Notes under the pieces: generated by a model
Database searches by the model: none
Told to the model about the DNA's origin: nothing
The model's input: the letters and a program-made list of their open reading frames with translations, nothing else
Origin: Ustulina deusta
Taxonomy: Eukaryota; Ascomycota; Sordariomycetes; Xylariales; Xylariaceae
Direction of reading: 5' to 3'
Length of the DNA: 64,000 nt
NCBI GenBank assembly: GCA_023159155.1
Contig: JAJNNX010000050.1
Coordinates: 186,001 to 250,000 of the forward strand
Shown here: positions 45,495-57,368 of the stretch, piece after piece
How the letters are laid out: each line of letters begins with the position of its first letter
Numbering within the stretch: the first letter of the stretch is position 1
Position numbers and translations under genes: made by a program

Positions 45495-48361
45495 TATCGT
45501 CGAAGATGCGCGCTGTTATCTCTCGCACGCGCGTGGGGGTGTTGAATCGAGAGGGCTGCTTGTGCCGCCGGTTCGGGAGTGTTCTATAAAGCGCGGGCGA
45601 GCATCGGAAGGGGCACCTATCATCTACAGAGAAAGCAGTGCTAGGGCGAGGAATCAGGGTATCAGGGTTCGTCGTTGTGGCGTGCTTGCTTGCTGCCTGC
45701 TGCTCGAATCTCACGAAAATCAGATGATGGCAAGACAAGGCAAACCAGACCAATGCCTGAAGCGTGTAGGGCGAGGCGATACCCGCGTTGTAGTTTTATG
45801 CGCAAATGAATACTGTTCGGGTATCTATGGGAGACGTGGAAATAGAAGGTTGGAGGAGAAGAAAAGGGTGAATGATTGAATGGGTGAGTGAGTGAATGAA
45901 TGAATGAAGAAAGATGCGAGGTAGTAGGCAGGCCTAGTCTGGTCCGTCGGTACATCGAATGTAGCGCCGTGGATAAGTGAGCAGGCGGAGTGACAGTGGA
46001 TGACAAAGGGCCGTAAGCCGTAGGTACCTAGGTACCTTGCGAAGAAAGGGACGGCCAGCCAAATCCGGAGCGTACAGTGCTGGAGGCACAGGTCCTGCAA
46101 GGAGTCATCAGGTTCCCTTGTCAAGTGGAGATCTTACAACGTCATTGGGCGGTCGCTGACGGAAAAGGTCAAAATTGACGTTAGATCACCGACTTCCGCT
46201 ATTGTAGTAGGTGAACGCTTTGTTACTCTGCTGGGTTTTTGGACTGATGCAGAGAGGACGCAACAGCTAATTGTGGACTTTAAAAAACTGATATAAGATA
46301 TTAAATTGCATTAGGATATATATTGAGGCCTTGAACTTTGTCCTTCGATGTTGATTTGAGCTGGTGAACAACGTAGTATCCTCAAGATGGCTCCTGAAAG
46401 AACCCAACTCCTTGTCCCTGGCTACCTAATTAGGCCGGGGCCGAATACCATTGGCAGGGACTGGCAAAACTTCGATAATATAGGAGGCCTTGGAATAAGT
46501 TCAACTATAAGAAGCTCCGAGCCATTTTTAAATATGTTGTTAAATCTCTATAGAAGAACGCACCACGTAAGATTGAACTGTCAGACTTCGACTTGACTTA
46601 CGGCTATAATAATAGGTTCGAGCATTAGATCTTAAGCAAGGTAACTATAAAAGTTATTAACAGCACACTTTATTACGCTTAGATGGTTTGTAATTATCCG
46701 GCCTAGCTCTATCTGGGCCGAAGAAATAAATGCCACTATAGCAAAAATAATCGTTTGAATCCTGACTGGACTCTTATCAATAGCACCGCCTTCTTTAATA
46801 ATGGGAAGTTTGCTAGTATAATGCCTAGCGATACTAAGCTCTCTGCTAGACGGAACCCCAACCAAGACCTTAATAAGCAATGGAGGCCCGTATGGCAAAT
46901 CCTTAGGTACTCCGATGATATCCAGTGTTGGTATGGATTTCTAAAACCGATAACGAACTGGTGGGTCTTCCAGTTTGGAATAGCTACCACGCGGGGTACC
47001 CGGACAGCCACTACGACTCGGACGCATCAACGAGTCCTGTCAGACCCAATTATCCGAGTCTGTACAAGCCATGTGCACGATATTTGCTCACCATTCAGCC
47101 AGGGCTGGCATGCTACAGAAGTACGGCAGCGCGAAGCCGAGAAGTGGGTTTGGACATTGGATTTCGTCCAAGATCCCATCATACGCCGCAGAATTATACA
47201 ACCCCCCAAAAAGTCGGACAGGAGAAAATCACGTAGTCAGAAGGAATGAGACTCAACACATTCAGAGACAAGTCGTCCCAGAACTTGGGCAAACTTGATT
47301 TTGGTGCTAGTTGTTGCGAGTTCTAATGATAGCTTAACAATGAGGTCAGTAATAACTACCTAGGTGTAGAGAATGTCCGTGGTGACTGAGCCCGTGTTTC
47401 AGGCAATGTACCTTAGGTAAGTACTGACAGACTGGCTAAGCCGCAGTTCCAGCCACTGGTTAGCCACAGGCTGTCACAGGTATTCCTATTCTAACAGGAC
47501 AGTAAAACCTCCAGGCTATCTCGAAGGTACTTAGGTACCTACTAAGTACATATGTAGGCACAGTACGTACCAGATTCCAGACTGTACAGTACCGTGGCAG
47601 CGGTAACACAACAGGCTGTGTGTGCATTCCCTCTGCAGAGAAACTCCCAGAAACCCACCACGATGGATATATAACCATGATATGTATAACAACGGCTCCT
47701 GCAACAGCACGCAGAGTAGTGTACAAACACCCTTCCTGTGCATCAGTCAGAGTCAGCTGGGCACCGACTCCCTCCTATACACCTACACAGTACCTCTAAC
47801 TCCCATCTCCATCTCCACCCACAACACCGTGACCCTGGATTTCTTACATGCATCTTTCTCCAGCTGTTTGCTATCCCCGCTAGCCAATCAAGACATACCC
47901 TTTGCATCACTGCTATCTGCACATTGACATTGTCTGGATTCCACTGTCTTCACTACATTACCTGTAGCCTCATCCTCTATTCGCACGTTGTACACGCAGG
48001 CGGATTGACGTTCGCCTTTCTCCATCAGACCAGCCGGGCTCATGTCCCACCTGGAAAGAAGTGCACCTGCATAGGGATACAATCGAGGTCTTCTATGCCG
48101 GTATCCCGATCTTGCCAAGAGATCTCGGAACCGGTCAACGGGTTACCACAGCACTACGCCGTTCACCCATCTCGCTCACCACTCACAGTTCACATATAAA
48201 CAAACTCCGGTCCGCGTCAAACCATTGTCTGTCTCATAGCACCCACTCACTCGCCATGTCCCCAGGGACCAGAAGATGATATCTGAGTTTCTATTCCCGA
48301 CCATGGTAATTGTCTTCTACGTACCTGGGTAGCAATTGTCATTCATTAAGTAAACAACATC
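45495..48361. other. Long divergent intergenic region
   Basis: This 2.9-kb region separates the divergent TFG1 and nucleotidyltransferase genes and holds both promoters. GGTACCTAGGTACC-type motifs occur near 46021-46036 and 47525-47540. An open frame at 46755-47249 lacks an ATG at its start, overlaps other frames and resembles nothing known. Part of 46300-46900 is more AT-rich and may be decayed sequence. Confidence 0.5.
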
Positions 48362-51300
48362 ATGCAGTCCGGCCAGTCTGGTGCCCGGCCTCTCGAGGAC
48401 CGCCTTCGCAACCTCATCCTCACCAATTCTGACTCTGAAGTTGTGCCGGGTCTGGAGTCTCCGAGCGAAGCCACTTTCACGAGCACTCTGCCTTTTAAAC
48501 ATATCGATCAAGCTAGAGAAGAGGGGGAAGATGGCCAGACCTATCCTAATACTGTGCGCCGAACGCCAAAAGGTGGCAGGAAGCGTCCTAACCAGGCCCA
48601 GCGTCGCCAGATGAATGCCGAGCTGTCAATTCCCGTTGATCCCAGAGGAACTTTTCATCCCTCTTCAAAGCCTCTTCAACACAGCCAACAACAGCAATAC
48701 CCCTTCCCATCACGTACACCAGCGTATCCGGCTACCTTCCAAGATCGATCTTTATCTGATGGCAATCATTCTAATAGGCAATCACAGCAAGGTCATGCGC
48801 AGTTCTCCGTGCCGTCTACTCACCAGTCTGATTGGAGACGCCAACAAAACCCCGAGATTGATAACCTGTTCAGGGGTGTGAACATCATGCCAGCAGATGC
48901 CTTTCCGTCGCGAGGCGGTCGCAATGCAATCCAAAGCCAATCTGCCTTGTACAATCCATCAGGTTATCGCCAAGTAGGTCTCAGTCCCGAGCAGCTTACA
49001 CACCAAACCGCATTTCTCGATCGACTCTGTTACCAAATTGTCACGGGTGCTGAAATTGGGCCGGACGAAATTGCTGAAAAGGAGAACTTTCGAATCCATG
49101 TCGAAACTATCTGTCGGCATGTCGTTACCTGCCATGAGTACGAGGTTAACGGTGCCTGCGAGTTCCAGCCAGAGGCTGTGGAGTTGAAGTGCTTCGGGAG
49201 TCTGGCTTCCGGGTTTGCGACGAAAGCTGCCGATATGGACCTTGGTCTCTTATCACCTATGTCACGACTGTCGCCCGATTCTCCTGAATCGCCCATACCT
49301 CGTCTCGTTGAAGGGGCTCTCCTTGCTGCTGGCTTTGGTGCTCGGTTGCTCACCAAGACACGTGTTCCGATCATCAAACTTTGCGAGAAACCTAGCACAG
49401 CTCTTCGGCAGAATCTACTGGACGCCAGAAAGAAATGGGAGGACGGTGTCGACCAGGAGGAGGGGGAGCTAGATGACAACGAGCCTGATGATCCGGACCT
49501 TCCCCAAGACACCAATATTCCCATAGATTCCGAATTAAATCGATCCCCGACAAAACTTCCTATGCCACAATCGCCGTTGGGTGAAAACCTAGTCTCGCTA
49601 CACGAAGAGGGGTATTCGCTCAAACAATCCTCGAATCAGTCGCTGGCCAGCTATTATGGTAGGGCCAAAAGGCTTTTACGCCGTCTGAATGGCCGTGAAA
49701 TCGCTCACTCCAATTACCAGGATTTTACTACAGCCGACTTCATCCTTCTAGACAAGGTGGCTAGCGCATTTGTCAAGGGACTGTACGATACAGATTTAAG
49801 AAGTCGGATATTAGCATATCCTTCTTTTCATATCGGCGATGCAACCCAGCTAACAAATTATCGGTCACTCTTCGGTGTCAACACAATAATCGAGGGCGAG
49901 AAGCTGGTAATTTTATGGGAGGCGAGGCAGTTATCCTCGGGTAACCCCAGTACAGATCAAGCGCACGAAAGCGCAATTCAGCAATGGAAAAGCTTGCAAT
50001 ACGGTAAGAGCTTTGGTACTAACCCTGTATGGTTTAATAAAGAGCTTCAACTAGCCGTTGAGGCTATCCGCCAGATTCCCTCCTTACAAATCATGCAACT
50101 TCAGCAAGACCAGCACGAATCCCCCTCGCAGTATCATGGGCGAGCAAATAAAATCGCAGCCACACTATCAGGAACTCCATTTCCTAGTGTCGATATTAAC
50201 CGCCATATAATCCAACGCTATGTCGATGGGATTAGAGACGAGGGGATAAGAAATGAGGTTCGCGACTTCGTAGCTTTGACCGGAACACAAGCTCTGAGGA
50301 CGGTAGCTAGAAAGCACAAGTCACTCCACCTCGCGGCCGAGTATGAAAGGGCCATTGAAAAAGGGCATTACCGCCCTGAAGACATTCCGGTTCTCCAAAG
50401 CTACATAGCCATTCTCCGCCGCAAACCTGTACACTCATTGCAGCGGCCGAAGGACTTCGAGTACTTGATCCCAATCATGCAAAATGAGGTGTGTGTACTT
50501 GATGACATTAGGGAGCTTGCGGATCCAGCCACACTCACCCCGAACAAACCCAAAGATAAATACGATGACAGTCTAGAGTTCCCCAAGAGCGGCGTCGGCG
50601 TCCAGTGTGATATCAACTTTTCTGCCCATCTAGCCCTCCAAAATACGTCGCTACTGCGATGCTATTCCTGTACCGATCATCGTGTGCGACCTTTGGTCCT
50701 CTTCGTCAAGCATTGGGCGAAGGCACGGGGAATCAATACACCGTATCGTGGGACTCTAAGCAGCTATGGCTATGTGTTGATGGTGTTGCATTATCTTGTC
50801 AATGTTGTTGAGCCGTTTGTCTGTCCGAACCTCCAAGAACTTGCTCCTCCCGACCCAAATCTTCCCACCCGCGCTCTCGAAGGGATCACGACGTGCCAAG
50901 GTCGCAACGTTCGCTTCTGGAGGGATGAACGAGCAATCCAAAGTCTGGCACAACAAAGACAGCTGAATCAGAACCACGACTCACTTGGCACTCTGTTACG
51001 AGGGTTTTTTGAGTACTACGCACAGGGCAATATGATGAGCACCCTTTCCAAGAGAGGGTTCGACTGGGGTAGAGATGTCATCAGCCTTCGTACACACGGG
51101 GGGTTACTGTCTAAAGCAGAGAAGCGCTGGACCGGTGCCAAAACCGTCGTACAGCCACAGACTGGATCACCGCCTGCTTCGGTAGAACTTGATTCCACTA
51201 CGACGCAGTCCCCGACGGTAAACAGCAACGCAACTTCGCAAGCACAAGCAAGCCAGCCGCTATCCCCCGATAAGGGAGTACAACCGGTAACCGAACAAAA

Positions 51301-51592
51301 AGCTCCGAGACCGAAAGAAGTCAAAGAGGTGCGCCACCGCTTTCTCTTCGCTATCGAAGACCCGTTTGAGCTCGACCACAACGTCGCTCGCACCGTGACG
51401 CATAACGGCATCGTCGCAATTCGAGATGAGTTTCGCCGTGCCTGGAGGATTATCAAAGCAGCCGGTAAAGGCCATGCGACCGAAGACCTGCTAGAGGACG
51501 TCAAGATATACAAAGGGGAAGTTGAGAAGAGGCAGTTTATGGCGCTGTTGGATGAGATACATGGTGATGAAATATTCGGGATCCGAGGGTGA
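48362..51592 (+). CDS. Cid1-like nucleotidyltransferase (terminal uridylyltransferase / PAP-associated)
   Basis: This is an intronless frame of 1076 aa. The ATG at 48362 is the first in frame. Residues 1 to about 215 are low-complexity and disordered. The pol-beta-type nucleotidyltransferase core starts at about 230, with CFGSLASG (GS motif) and DMDLGLL supplying catalytic D291 and D293. The third aspartate is in QCDINFSAHLALQNT (D750). The PAP/25A-associated domain follows with VLFVKHWAKARGIN and LSSYGYVLMVLHYL, then FFEYYA and a C-terminal domain ending at 1076. About 457 residues separate D293 from D750, far more than in compact Cid1 enzymes. The insertion holds two similar segments (about 425-485 and 586-660). 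By family it should add U or C/U residues to RNA 3' ends and promote decay. It is likely cytoplasmic. Confidence 0.88.
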   Translation: MQSGQSGARPLEDRLRNLILTNSDSEVVPGLESPSEATFTSTLPFKHIDQAREEGEDGQTYPNTVRRTPKGGRKRPNQAQRRQMNAELSIPVDPRGTFHPSSKPLQHSQQQQYPFPSRTPAYPATFQDRSLSDGNHSNRQSQQGHAQFSVPSTHQSDWRRQQNPEIDNLFRGVNIMPADAFPSRGGRNAIQSQSALYNPSGYRQVGLSPEQLTHQTAFLDRLCYQIVTGAEIGPDEIAEKENFRIHVETICRHVVTCHEYEVNGACEFQPEAVELKCFGSLASGFATKAADMDLGLLSPMSRLSPDSPESPIPRLVEGALLAAGFGARLLTKTRVPIIKLCEKPSTALRQNLLDARKKWEDGVDQEEGELDDNEPDDPDLPQDTNIPIDSELNRSPTKLPMPQSPLGENLVSLHEEGYSLKQSSNQSLASYYGRAKRLLRRLNGREIAHSNYQDFTTADFILLDKVASAFVKGLYDTDLRSRILAYPSFHIGDATQLTNYRSLFGVNTIIEGEKLVILWEARQLSSGNPSTDQAHESAIQQWKSLQYGKSFGTNPVWFNKELQLAVEAIRQIPSLQIMQLQQDQHESPSQYHGRANKIAATLSGTPFPSVDINRHIIQRYVDGIRDEGIRNEVRDFVALTGTQALRTVARKHKSLHLAAEYERAIEKGHYRPEDIPVLQSYIAILRRKPVHSLQRPKDFEYLIPIMQNEVCVLDDIRELADPATLTPNKPKDKYDDSLEFPKSGVGVQCDINFSAHLALQNTSLLRCYSCTDHRVRPLVLFVKHWAKARGINTPYRGTLSSYGYVLMVLHYLVNVVEPFVCPNLQELAPPDPNLPTRALEGITTCQGRNVRFWRDERAIQSLAQQRQLNQNHDSLGTLLRGFFEYYAQGNMMSTLSKRGFDWGRDVISLRTHGGLLSKAEKRWTGAKTVVQPQTGSPPASVELDSTTTQSPTVNSNATSQAQASQPLSPDKGVQPVTEQKAPRPKEVKEVRHRFLFAIEDPFELDHNVARTVTHNGIVAIRDEFRRAWRIIKAAGKGHATEDLLEDVKIYKGEVEKRQFMALLDEIHGDEIFGIRG

Positions 51593-52878
51593 GGTAATAT
51601 CAAAGGTGGGCGGGCTTTATGTAGCTTCTACACAGGAATATTGCTTCTACGACGGACAACTTGAGGTGGCCCGACGGCCCGTTAATGAATGAATGTGGTT
51701 TGATGACGACACGACGGTCTCAGTTTGTCTTAGCTTTATCTGCCTAGGAGATATCAGTTGTATGGGCTTCGCAACTCCTCTTTCCCCGTAAAATCGGTGT
51801 AGACAAGTGCCAGGTAGATACGAGGACCCTTGGCAGAGTGTGTTCTTTAAGTACATGCCAGCCGTATGTTCATGCCTGACAAGCCTCTCGCAAATGCACA
51901 TGTGCACATCACATTACAGATATCCATCCGAGACTGAAGAAGAGTAGAGACGAGTGGCATATGCTTAGACTTCGTGCAAGCCGCCTCTATTCTGCAGACA
52001 GGGCACATTATTATTTGAGTCCTACCACGGAAACTTTCCTTTATACAAAAAGAGCGCCGTCTCCGACACGGGATGTGATTAACCTTCAGCCCACGAAGTA
52101 AAAGACCCGCAGGGCATTGAGACCTTGGTCCTCCCAAATACGTCTGTAAGTGTAACGATTTCCACGTGACACAACGGTCTGGTTTCAAGCTTCCAAGTCT
52201 CTTAGTCCGGGCTGCTCGTGTCGAGAACACGAATCCACGATGGTACTCATCATTCAGATTGATAGTTGCTTCTCATCCAACAGCCAAGATACAGAGGATT
52301 CGTTCGTTCGAGGGAACGCGCGGGTTTATCAACTGAGCGTAAACGGCGGAAAAGAGGACCATTCGTCCGGAATGGGAGATTCGGGTAGGACAAGATATAT
52401 AAGACCGGGATCTCGAGGAGTGACTTGCACCGCGAGGGCCGTTGCGCGCTAGAGTCAAGAACAGCGAAACCTAGGACGTGAAATCGGAAAAGATCAGAAT
52501 TCCCATATGTAGCTGGAGGGGCCGCTTGTTGGGCGGTTGTTGCTAGGGGGATTATGAGTTTGGATAGCATCATGCCGAGAAGGTAGCTGGCTGATAATGA
52601 GGGGCGAGCTCGAGCCTTCGCCTGAGTTTTCGGCGGGATAAGAGAAAGACGGGGAGAGCAGGTCGTCTGAGATTCGTATACGGGAGGGTTTAGGCGGGGT
52701 GAGTTGGGATGATCGAGCGGCTAAGTGGCTGGTGTAATCCAGAATACCATCGCTCACAATTTATGGCTCTCGTGCCATACCTCTCAACCACGGTATAGGA
52801 AAACGAGTTGAGGAGAGGATTGTGTACACACAATGATTAGAATCCTGATAAATGGTAAACTCTACTCGCCCCTTCCCG
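51593..52878. other. Convergent 3' intergenic region
   Basis: There are 1.29 kb between the ends of the nucleotidyltransferase and the XPG-like gene. Overlapping frames of 60-127 codons on both strands show no known motif. Nothing is supported. Confidence 0.5.
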
Positions 52879-55062
52879 TCAGTCTAGGCTCGCATAACTC
52901 AGAACGGCAAATGGGTTAATAGATATAGGGCGGTTAGGATCTCTTTCGCTCCTCAAAAGACCGGTTTTCTTTTTTTGTTTTCTCGGCTGATCGGCCACCG
53001 GGGAATGCTCCCGAGTTTCAATTGCTGGAATACCAATTAAATCTGTGATGACGGAGAGTATATTAACTTCACTAGCAGTAGCCAATGTTCGCGACATGTT
53101 TTCCACCGTTGGCCAGTCCGCAATAAGAGGAAGAGTCTTGAGATGCCTGCGCAATTCTCGCAGCGGAGGTGGTATTGTGGGGCAGAGCGACACAGCAACA
53201 TCCAAAGCTTGCTTTGTCATTCTCAAGGAGTAGAGCGAAGCTTCTGCTTGAGCAGTAAAGTGTATTATATCCCATGAATGCCGACTTCTGTTGTTAGATG
53301 CACGTTTCGCATTGTGAAGGAGCGAAGCGGATAGAGGCGATCGTTCTTCAGATGTTGACCACATAACATCTTGATATATAGCGAACGCAAGCCATCGCAT
53401 ATCTACGCTGGGGGTACGCTTAGTAAGTTGCTTAAGCACACACACGAGGGAAAGACACTGCTCAAGAGCTTCCTCTGGCCCTGACACGTCGATTTGTCTA
53501 CCCATCGACGAATTGTACGCCATAAGCAAACGGTACTCAATAACAACCGGTGATTTGTGAACGGCAAACATTTGCATGATACCGTATGCAAGCTGGCGAA
53601 TGACCGTACTCATAGTCCACGCACTTCTTTTAGTGCGGTCCTACTCGGGAATTACAAGTCAATGGTTATCCTACATAGTACTAGTTTGGAAGAGAAGGCG
53701 ATGAAGTGGAGTAGTTCTTACTTGACACTCGACACTGGCGAAAAAAAAAGAGAAAAAAAAAAGACTATAAAAAGGAGAGGAAGGGGGGTCTAACCTCAAT
53801 CAAGACAGGCAGAAACATCGACAAAGTTTCTGGGCCACGAGAGTGCCGAGCACTGCTCGCATCTGGCACGGTTCCTTTGCCATCCAAGAGCACTGCAAGA
53901 CTTGGGGTCAGTTATCTTCATTTTGAGTGTGATCCGCAGGTGCTCGTGAGCGTAGGAAGCCTCTAAGACATTGTTGTAGCTTAAAACGGAGCCTTTATAC
54001 TCATAGAGTAGCCTGGGGGGGATGGCCCGATAATCACTTACAGGTTTGTATGGCGATCTCAGCTATTCTTGGGTCGAGAGTGGAAAGTATTCTCTTCACA
54101 GGATGGTCCTTTGGCAGATACTCCTTCATAGAGTACTCCTCCATGAAGGTCTTGAATTCGGACAGCTCCAGAGCACCATCCATGCTGTTTCTTACTCGTT
54201 GTAGTGCCACTTCAAAGCTAACTCGACACCTCACCTTTTCAAAGGCAACGCGAGATAGGCCGCCCACATTGTTTAAGCCCAAGGTAGCGTTGATGGTATT
54301 TAACGAAAACTTGGAGGCCACTAGTCCTTGAGATTTATCGGAGGGATTCGCTGCAACAATATCGGCCAAGAAAGACACATTGCCATGAGGGCCGAGATCA
54401 GTGATGAGTAAATCCGAATCGCCCGTTATGAGTAATCCTCCATAGCGTCGAATATCTTCGGCACAGAACATATCAGCCTCGCCAGGTACAACCTCAACCA
54501 GCGGACCCCAGGTGCGGCAGCTCTTGAGGATTTCAATTACAGCCGGGACCAGAAAAGGAGGTTTCGGGAGCCAGTTAATGTGGTATGAGTGGCTAATGGA
54601 CCGAGTGAGGGCAATCTCGCCCTCTATTTTCATAAAAGCGCCCTTCGGTAACACAGACGATCCATCGGGGTGAGAAGTCTGTAGGTCTTGCATCAGCTGG
54701 GACTGCTTAAACAGTCGATCTCGCCTGACTTGCCACTTGCTCGGGGGCAAGTAGCCGTCAAAAAATATCTTTCGACTACACGACTCAATTAGCAGGAGGG
54801 CCGATGTAGAGCAACACAGATATATTGCTTCCTACACAGTTACGTCGTGTCCGCGTAGCTCTTCGAGCCATCTGATGACCATGCGGCCAAGCGTCGAATA
54901 CGAAGGCTGGCAGATGAAACCATTGGTAGGCGGTCTCTGGTGCATGCATCCGTCAAATATTTGGTAGACTAGGGCAGGTCCGTCAATGACAACCGTGTCT
55001 CCGCTCAGGGAGGCGAATATGCCATATCGACGAACAGCAGCACCCAATCCCCAGATACCCAT
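52879..55062 (-). CDS. XPG/FEN superfamily nuclease, Asteroid-like
   Basis: CDS complement(join(52879..53640, 53795..53892, 54042..54775, 54836..55062)), 606 aa with three introns (60, 149 and 154 nt; donors GTAGGA, GTAAGT, GTTAGA). All junctions keep frame and rebuild family sequence: HDVTV-RKIFFDGYLPPSK, GPETLSMFLPVLIE-DRTKRSAW. The XPG N-domain opens with MGIWGLG and has VVIDGPALVYQIF. The I-domain has VPGEADMFCAEDIRRYGG followed by LLITGDSDLL. A C-terminal helical Asteroid-type domain follows and ends in a basic tail with RKQKKK. The carboxylates expected of the nuclease core are present. In other fungi these proteins are poorly studied; nuclease activity is inferred. The gene is divergent from the PRPP synthetase gene with 564 bp between starts. 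Confidence 0.85.
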
Positions 55063-55626
55063 CGTGTTGTGCTGAACGGAGTGTCACGTAGCAGGCTTGC
55101 TTGATGCGAGGGAATATGTGAGCTAACGGTAAGTAATCAAAAATTCAAAAATAAACCATCATTCCCCCGTCATCGGCCTTGGCAGAAAAATGTCATAGGT
55201 AGTCCATTCTGGAGACTTTCAAAGTTGGAAGCGTTGGTGACATGGTGCCGACTTGTTATGATACCTACCAAGGTATACCTGCAGAACCCTGACGTTGAGA
55301 ACTACCAGTTCTATCGGACTGTCGAATGATGACTGCCACTCAAAAGAAGGAACTGCCAGTTGGCTACCTCTCCCGCTTCCTACCAACTTGGAAGGCGAAG
55401 GAGGTACCTACTTCTAGTGGGCAGTAGTGGGCAATACCTCGTGGGCGATAGTGGAGTGATGCCCCTCATCCGCCCAATAAGATGTTTTCCTAGCCCAGCA
55501 GTCTTAGCCTACCTAAGGTAGCTACAGAGCCTGTACCTTGCTCATCCATTCCCTGGAAGTACTTAAATTTCTCCCTCCATTCCACACCTTTTTTTTCCTC
55601 CTCTCGATCAACCCCCTCCCTTGAAG
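55063..55626. promoter_or_regulatory. Shared divergent promoter region
   Basis: 564 bp lie between divergent start codons of the XPG-like gene and the PRPP synthetase gene, so both promoters sit here. Pyrimidine-rich tracts (T8 with CCTCCTCTC near 55588-55610) lie just before the PRPP synthetase start. A GGTACCTAC-type motif occurs near 55400. No clear TATA box was found. Confidence 0.5.
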
Positions 55627-57368
55627 ATGCGAGGCACGCTGGTATTCTCGGGCACGTCGTGTCCCGCCTTGACGGGCAAAATATGCGAGAATCTGGGAAT
55701 GACACCGGCTGCGGCTGACCTATCTCAATTCTCCAATGTGCGTTGCTACTTTACTTGCGCGAATCGAATTTGTCCTTGACTCCTTGTCTACAATGCATCC
55801 CTTCTTTGCCTGGCCGTCAACTTCTTCCCACATCTCCCTCCCAACGAGCGATGCCAGACTGGCTGACATGGTGCTAAGGGCGAAACCAGTGTTCGCATCC
55901 TGACCAGTGTCCGTGATAAGGATGTCTTCATTATCCAATCCGGTAGTCCTACCATCAATGACACCATCATGGAGCTGCTTATCATGATCTCGGCCTGCAA
56001 GGGAGGCTCCGCCAACAAGATCACCGGTAGGCTTCTTCGAGTGTCCCAGCCCTCCGCTCTGACCACTGACCATCGCTTTCCCCCCCTTCAGCCGTCCTGC
56101 CATACTTCCCTTACAGTCGGCAATCCAAGAAGAAGTCTCACCGGGGCGCCATCACCGCTCGCATGCTCGCCAATCTGCTTCATGTCGCCGGTGTCAAACA
56201 TGTCGTGACGGTCGACCTCCACGCTTCGCAGATGCAAGGCTTCTTCAAGTGCCCCGTCGATAATCTCCATGCAGAGCCCCTGATTGCCCGGTGGGTGCGA
56301 CTCAATGTCCCAAATTGGAAAGACGCAGTCGTTGTGTCCAAGAATGCAGGAGGCACCAAGAGAGTGACCTCACTCGCCGATGCCCTGAAGCTCAACTTCG
56401 GTCTGGTCACGACTGATCGAAAACGAGCCACCAACATGACCGCAAGCATGATCATGAGGGAACTCGACGGATGGGACCAGGGCACGGCATACGTAAATGG
56501 AGTTCGTCGAATCCCTACCACTACCAACTCCGAAGAGCGCGACTCTGATGGCTACGTTAATAACTCGACGTCTTCGTCTCGTGTTGTGACAGATTCGCAA
56601 GGCTCGCCGAGACGAGTCGTCGCTCCACCTCTACGCACAAATAACGCGGCTCGGTCTCCATACACCCGTGTTTTTCATGCTTCCTCTCAGGCCTCGCAGG
56701 CGTCCCCTATTGAAGAACTCCGTGACGAGGAGGAGCAGGAAGAGGCGCAGGAATACAACGACCAGCGCGCCCAAGAAGTGACACACGGTAGGCTTGTCCA
56801 GGGCCATGTTGTACCAGATGACTTCGTCTCGCCAGCTCACTCAGATGGTGATGGTAGTCAATCCTATCAAGGAGCAGATGAGGACCCTATGACTATTTCT
56901 CGCGCCTCATCTTTTTTCGCACCCGAGCCGCACGCCCTCGGTGGATCGGGTGAGGCTGGAGATTCATCCGACGAAGAAGAGGAGAAGCTTCAGGATCCCA
57001 AAGTCGAGCATATGATCACGTTGGTTGGCAATGTTAAGGACCGCTCCGTGCTGATCGTTGATGACATGATTGACAAAGCTGGATCCTGGATTGCCGCAGC
57101 CGAGACCGTCGTCAAGCGAGGCGGGGCCAAGAAGGTCTACTGCATGGCTACACACGGCGTCTTCGGAGCTGACTGCCTGGAGCAGCTCCAAGCCTGTGAC
57201 TGCATCCACCAGATCATCGTGACCAACAGCTTTCCCATCCCGGATCGACGAGCCAAGAATGCAAGTAAGTTGGTGATCCTAGATCTTTCATACTTGCTAT
57301 CCGAAGCGATTCGACGCAATCATTACGGCGAGTCCATCTCGCCCCTCTTCCAACACATGTTGGACTAA
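55627..57368 (+). CDS. Ribose-phosphate pyrophosphokinase subunit with long insertion (Prs1/Prs5 type)
   Basis: CDS join(55627..55737, 55879..56026, 56092..57368), 511 aa. Introns (GTGCGT...CTAAG, 141 nt; GTAGGC...TTCAG, 65 nt) restore SQFSN-GETSVRI and [15 protein letters not shown]. The protein belongs to the PRPP synthetase family (ribose-5-phosphate plus ATP to PRPP). The first half is canonical: [45 protein letters not shown]. About residues 213-389 are an inserted disordered acidic/Ser-rich region, like the non-homologous regions of yeast Prs1 and Prs5. The PRPP loop is [11 protein letters not shown] (D410, D411) rather than the usual VDDMxDTxGT, closer to the divergent yeast Prs5. It may thus be a regulatory subunit of a hetero-oligomer linked to cell integrity; that role is inferred. 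Confidence 0.9.

Noticed and set aside
46755..47249. 164-codon open frame between TFG1 and the nucleotidyltransferase
   Set aside because: It begins at TTG, not ATG, overlaps other open frames on both strands, and has no recognisable domain or splice context.
53805..54040. Exon immediately after the CCCCCCCAG acceptor in the XPG-like gene
   Set aside because: It would shift frame and stop within a dozen codons. Using the TCTTGCAG acceptor at 53893 keeps frame and rebuilds the conserved GPETLSMFLPVLIE segment.
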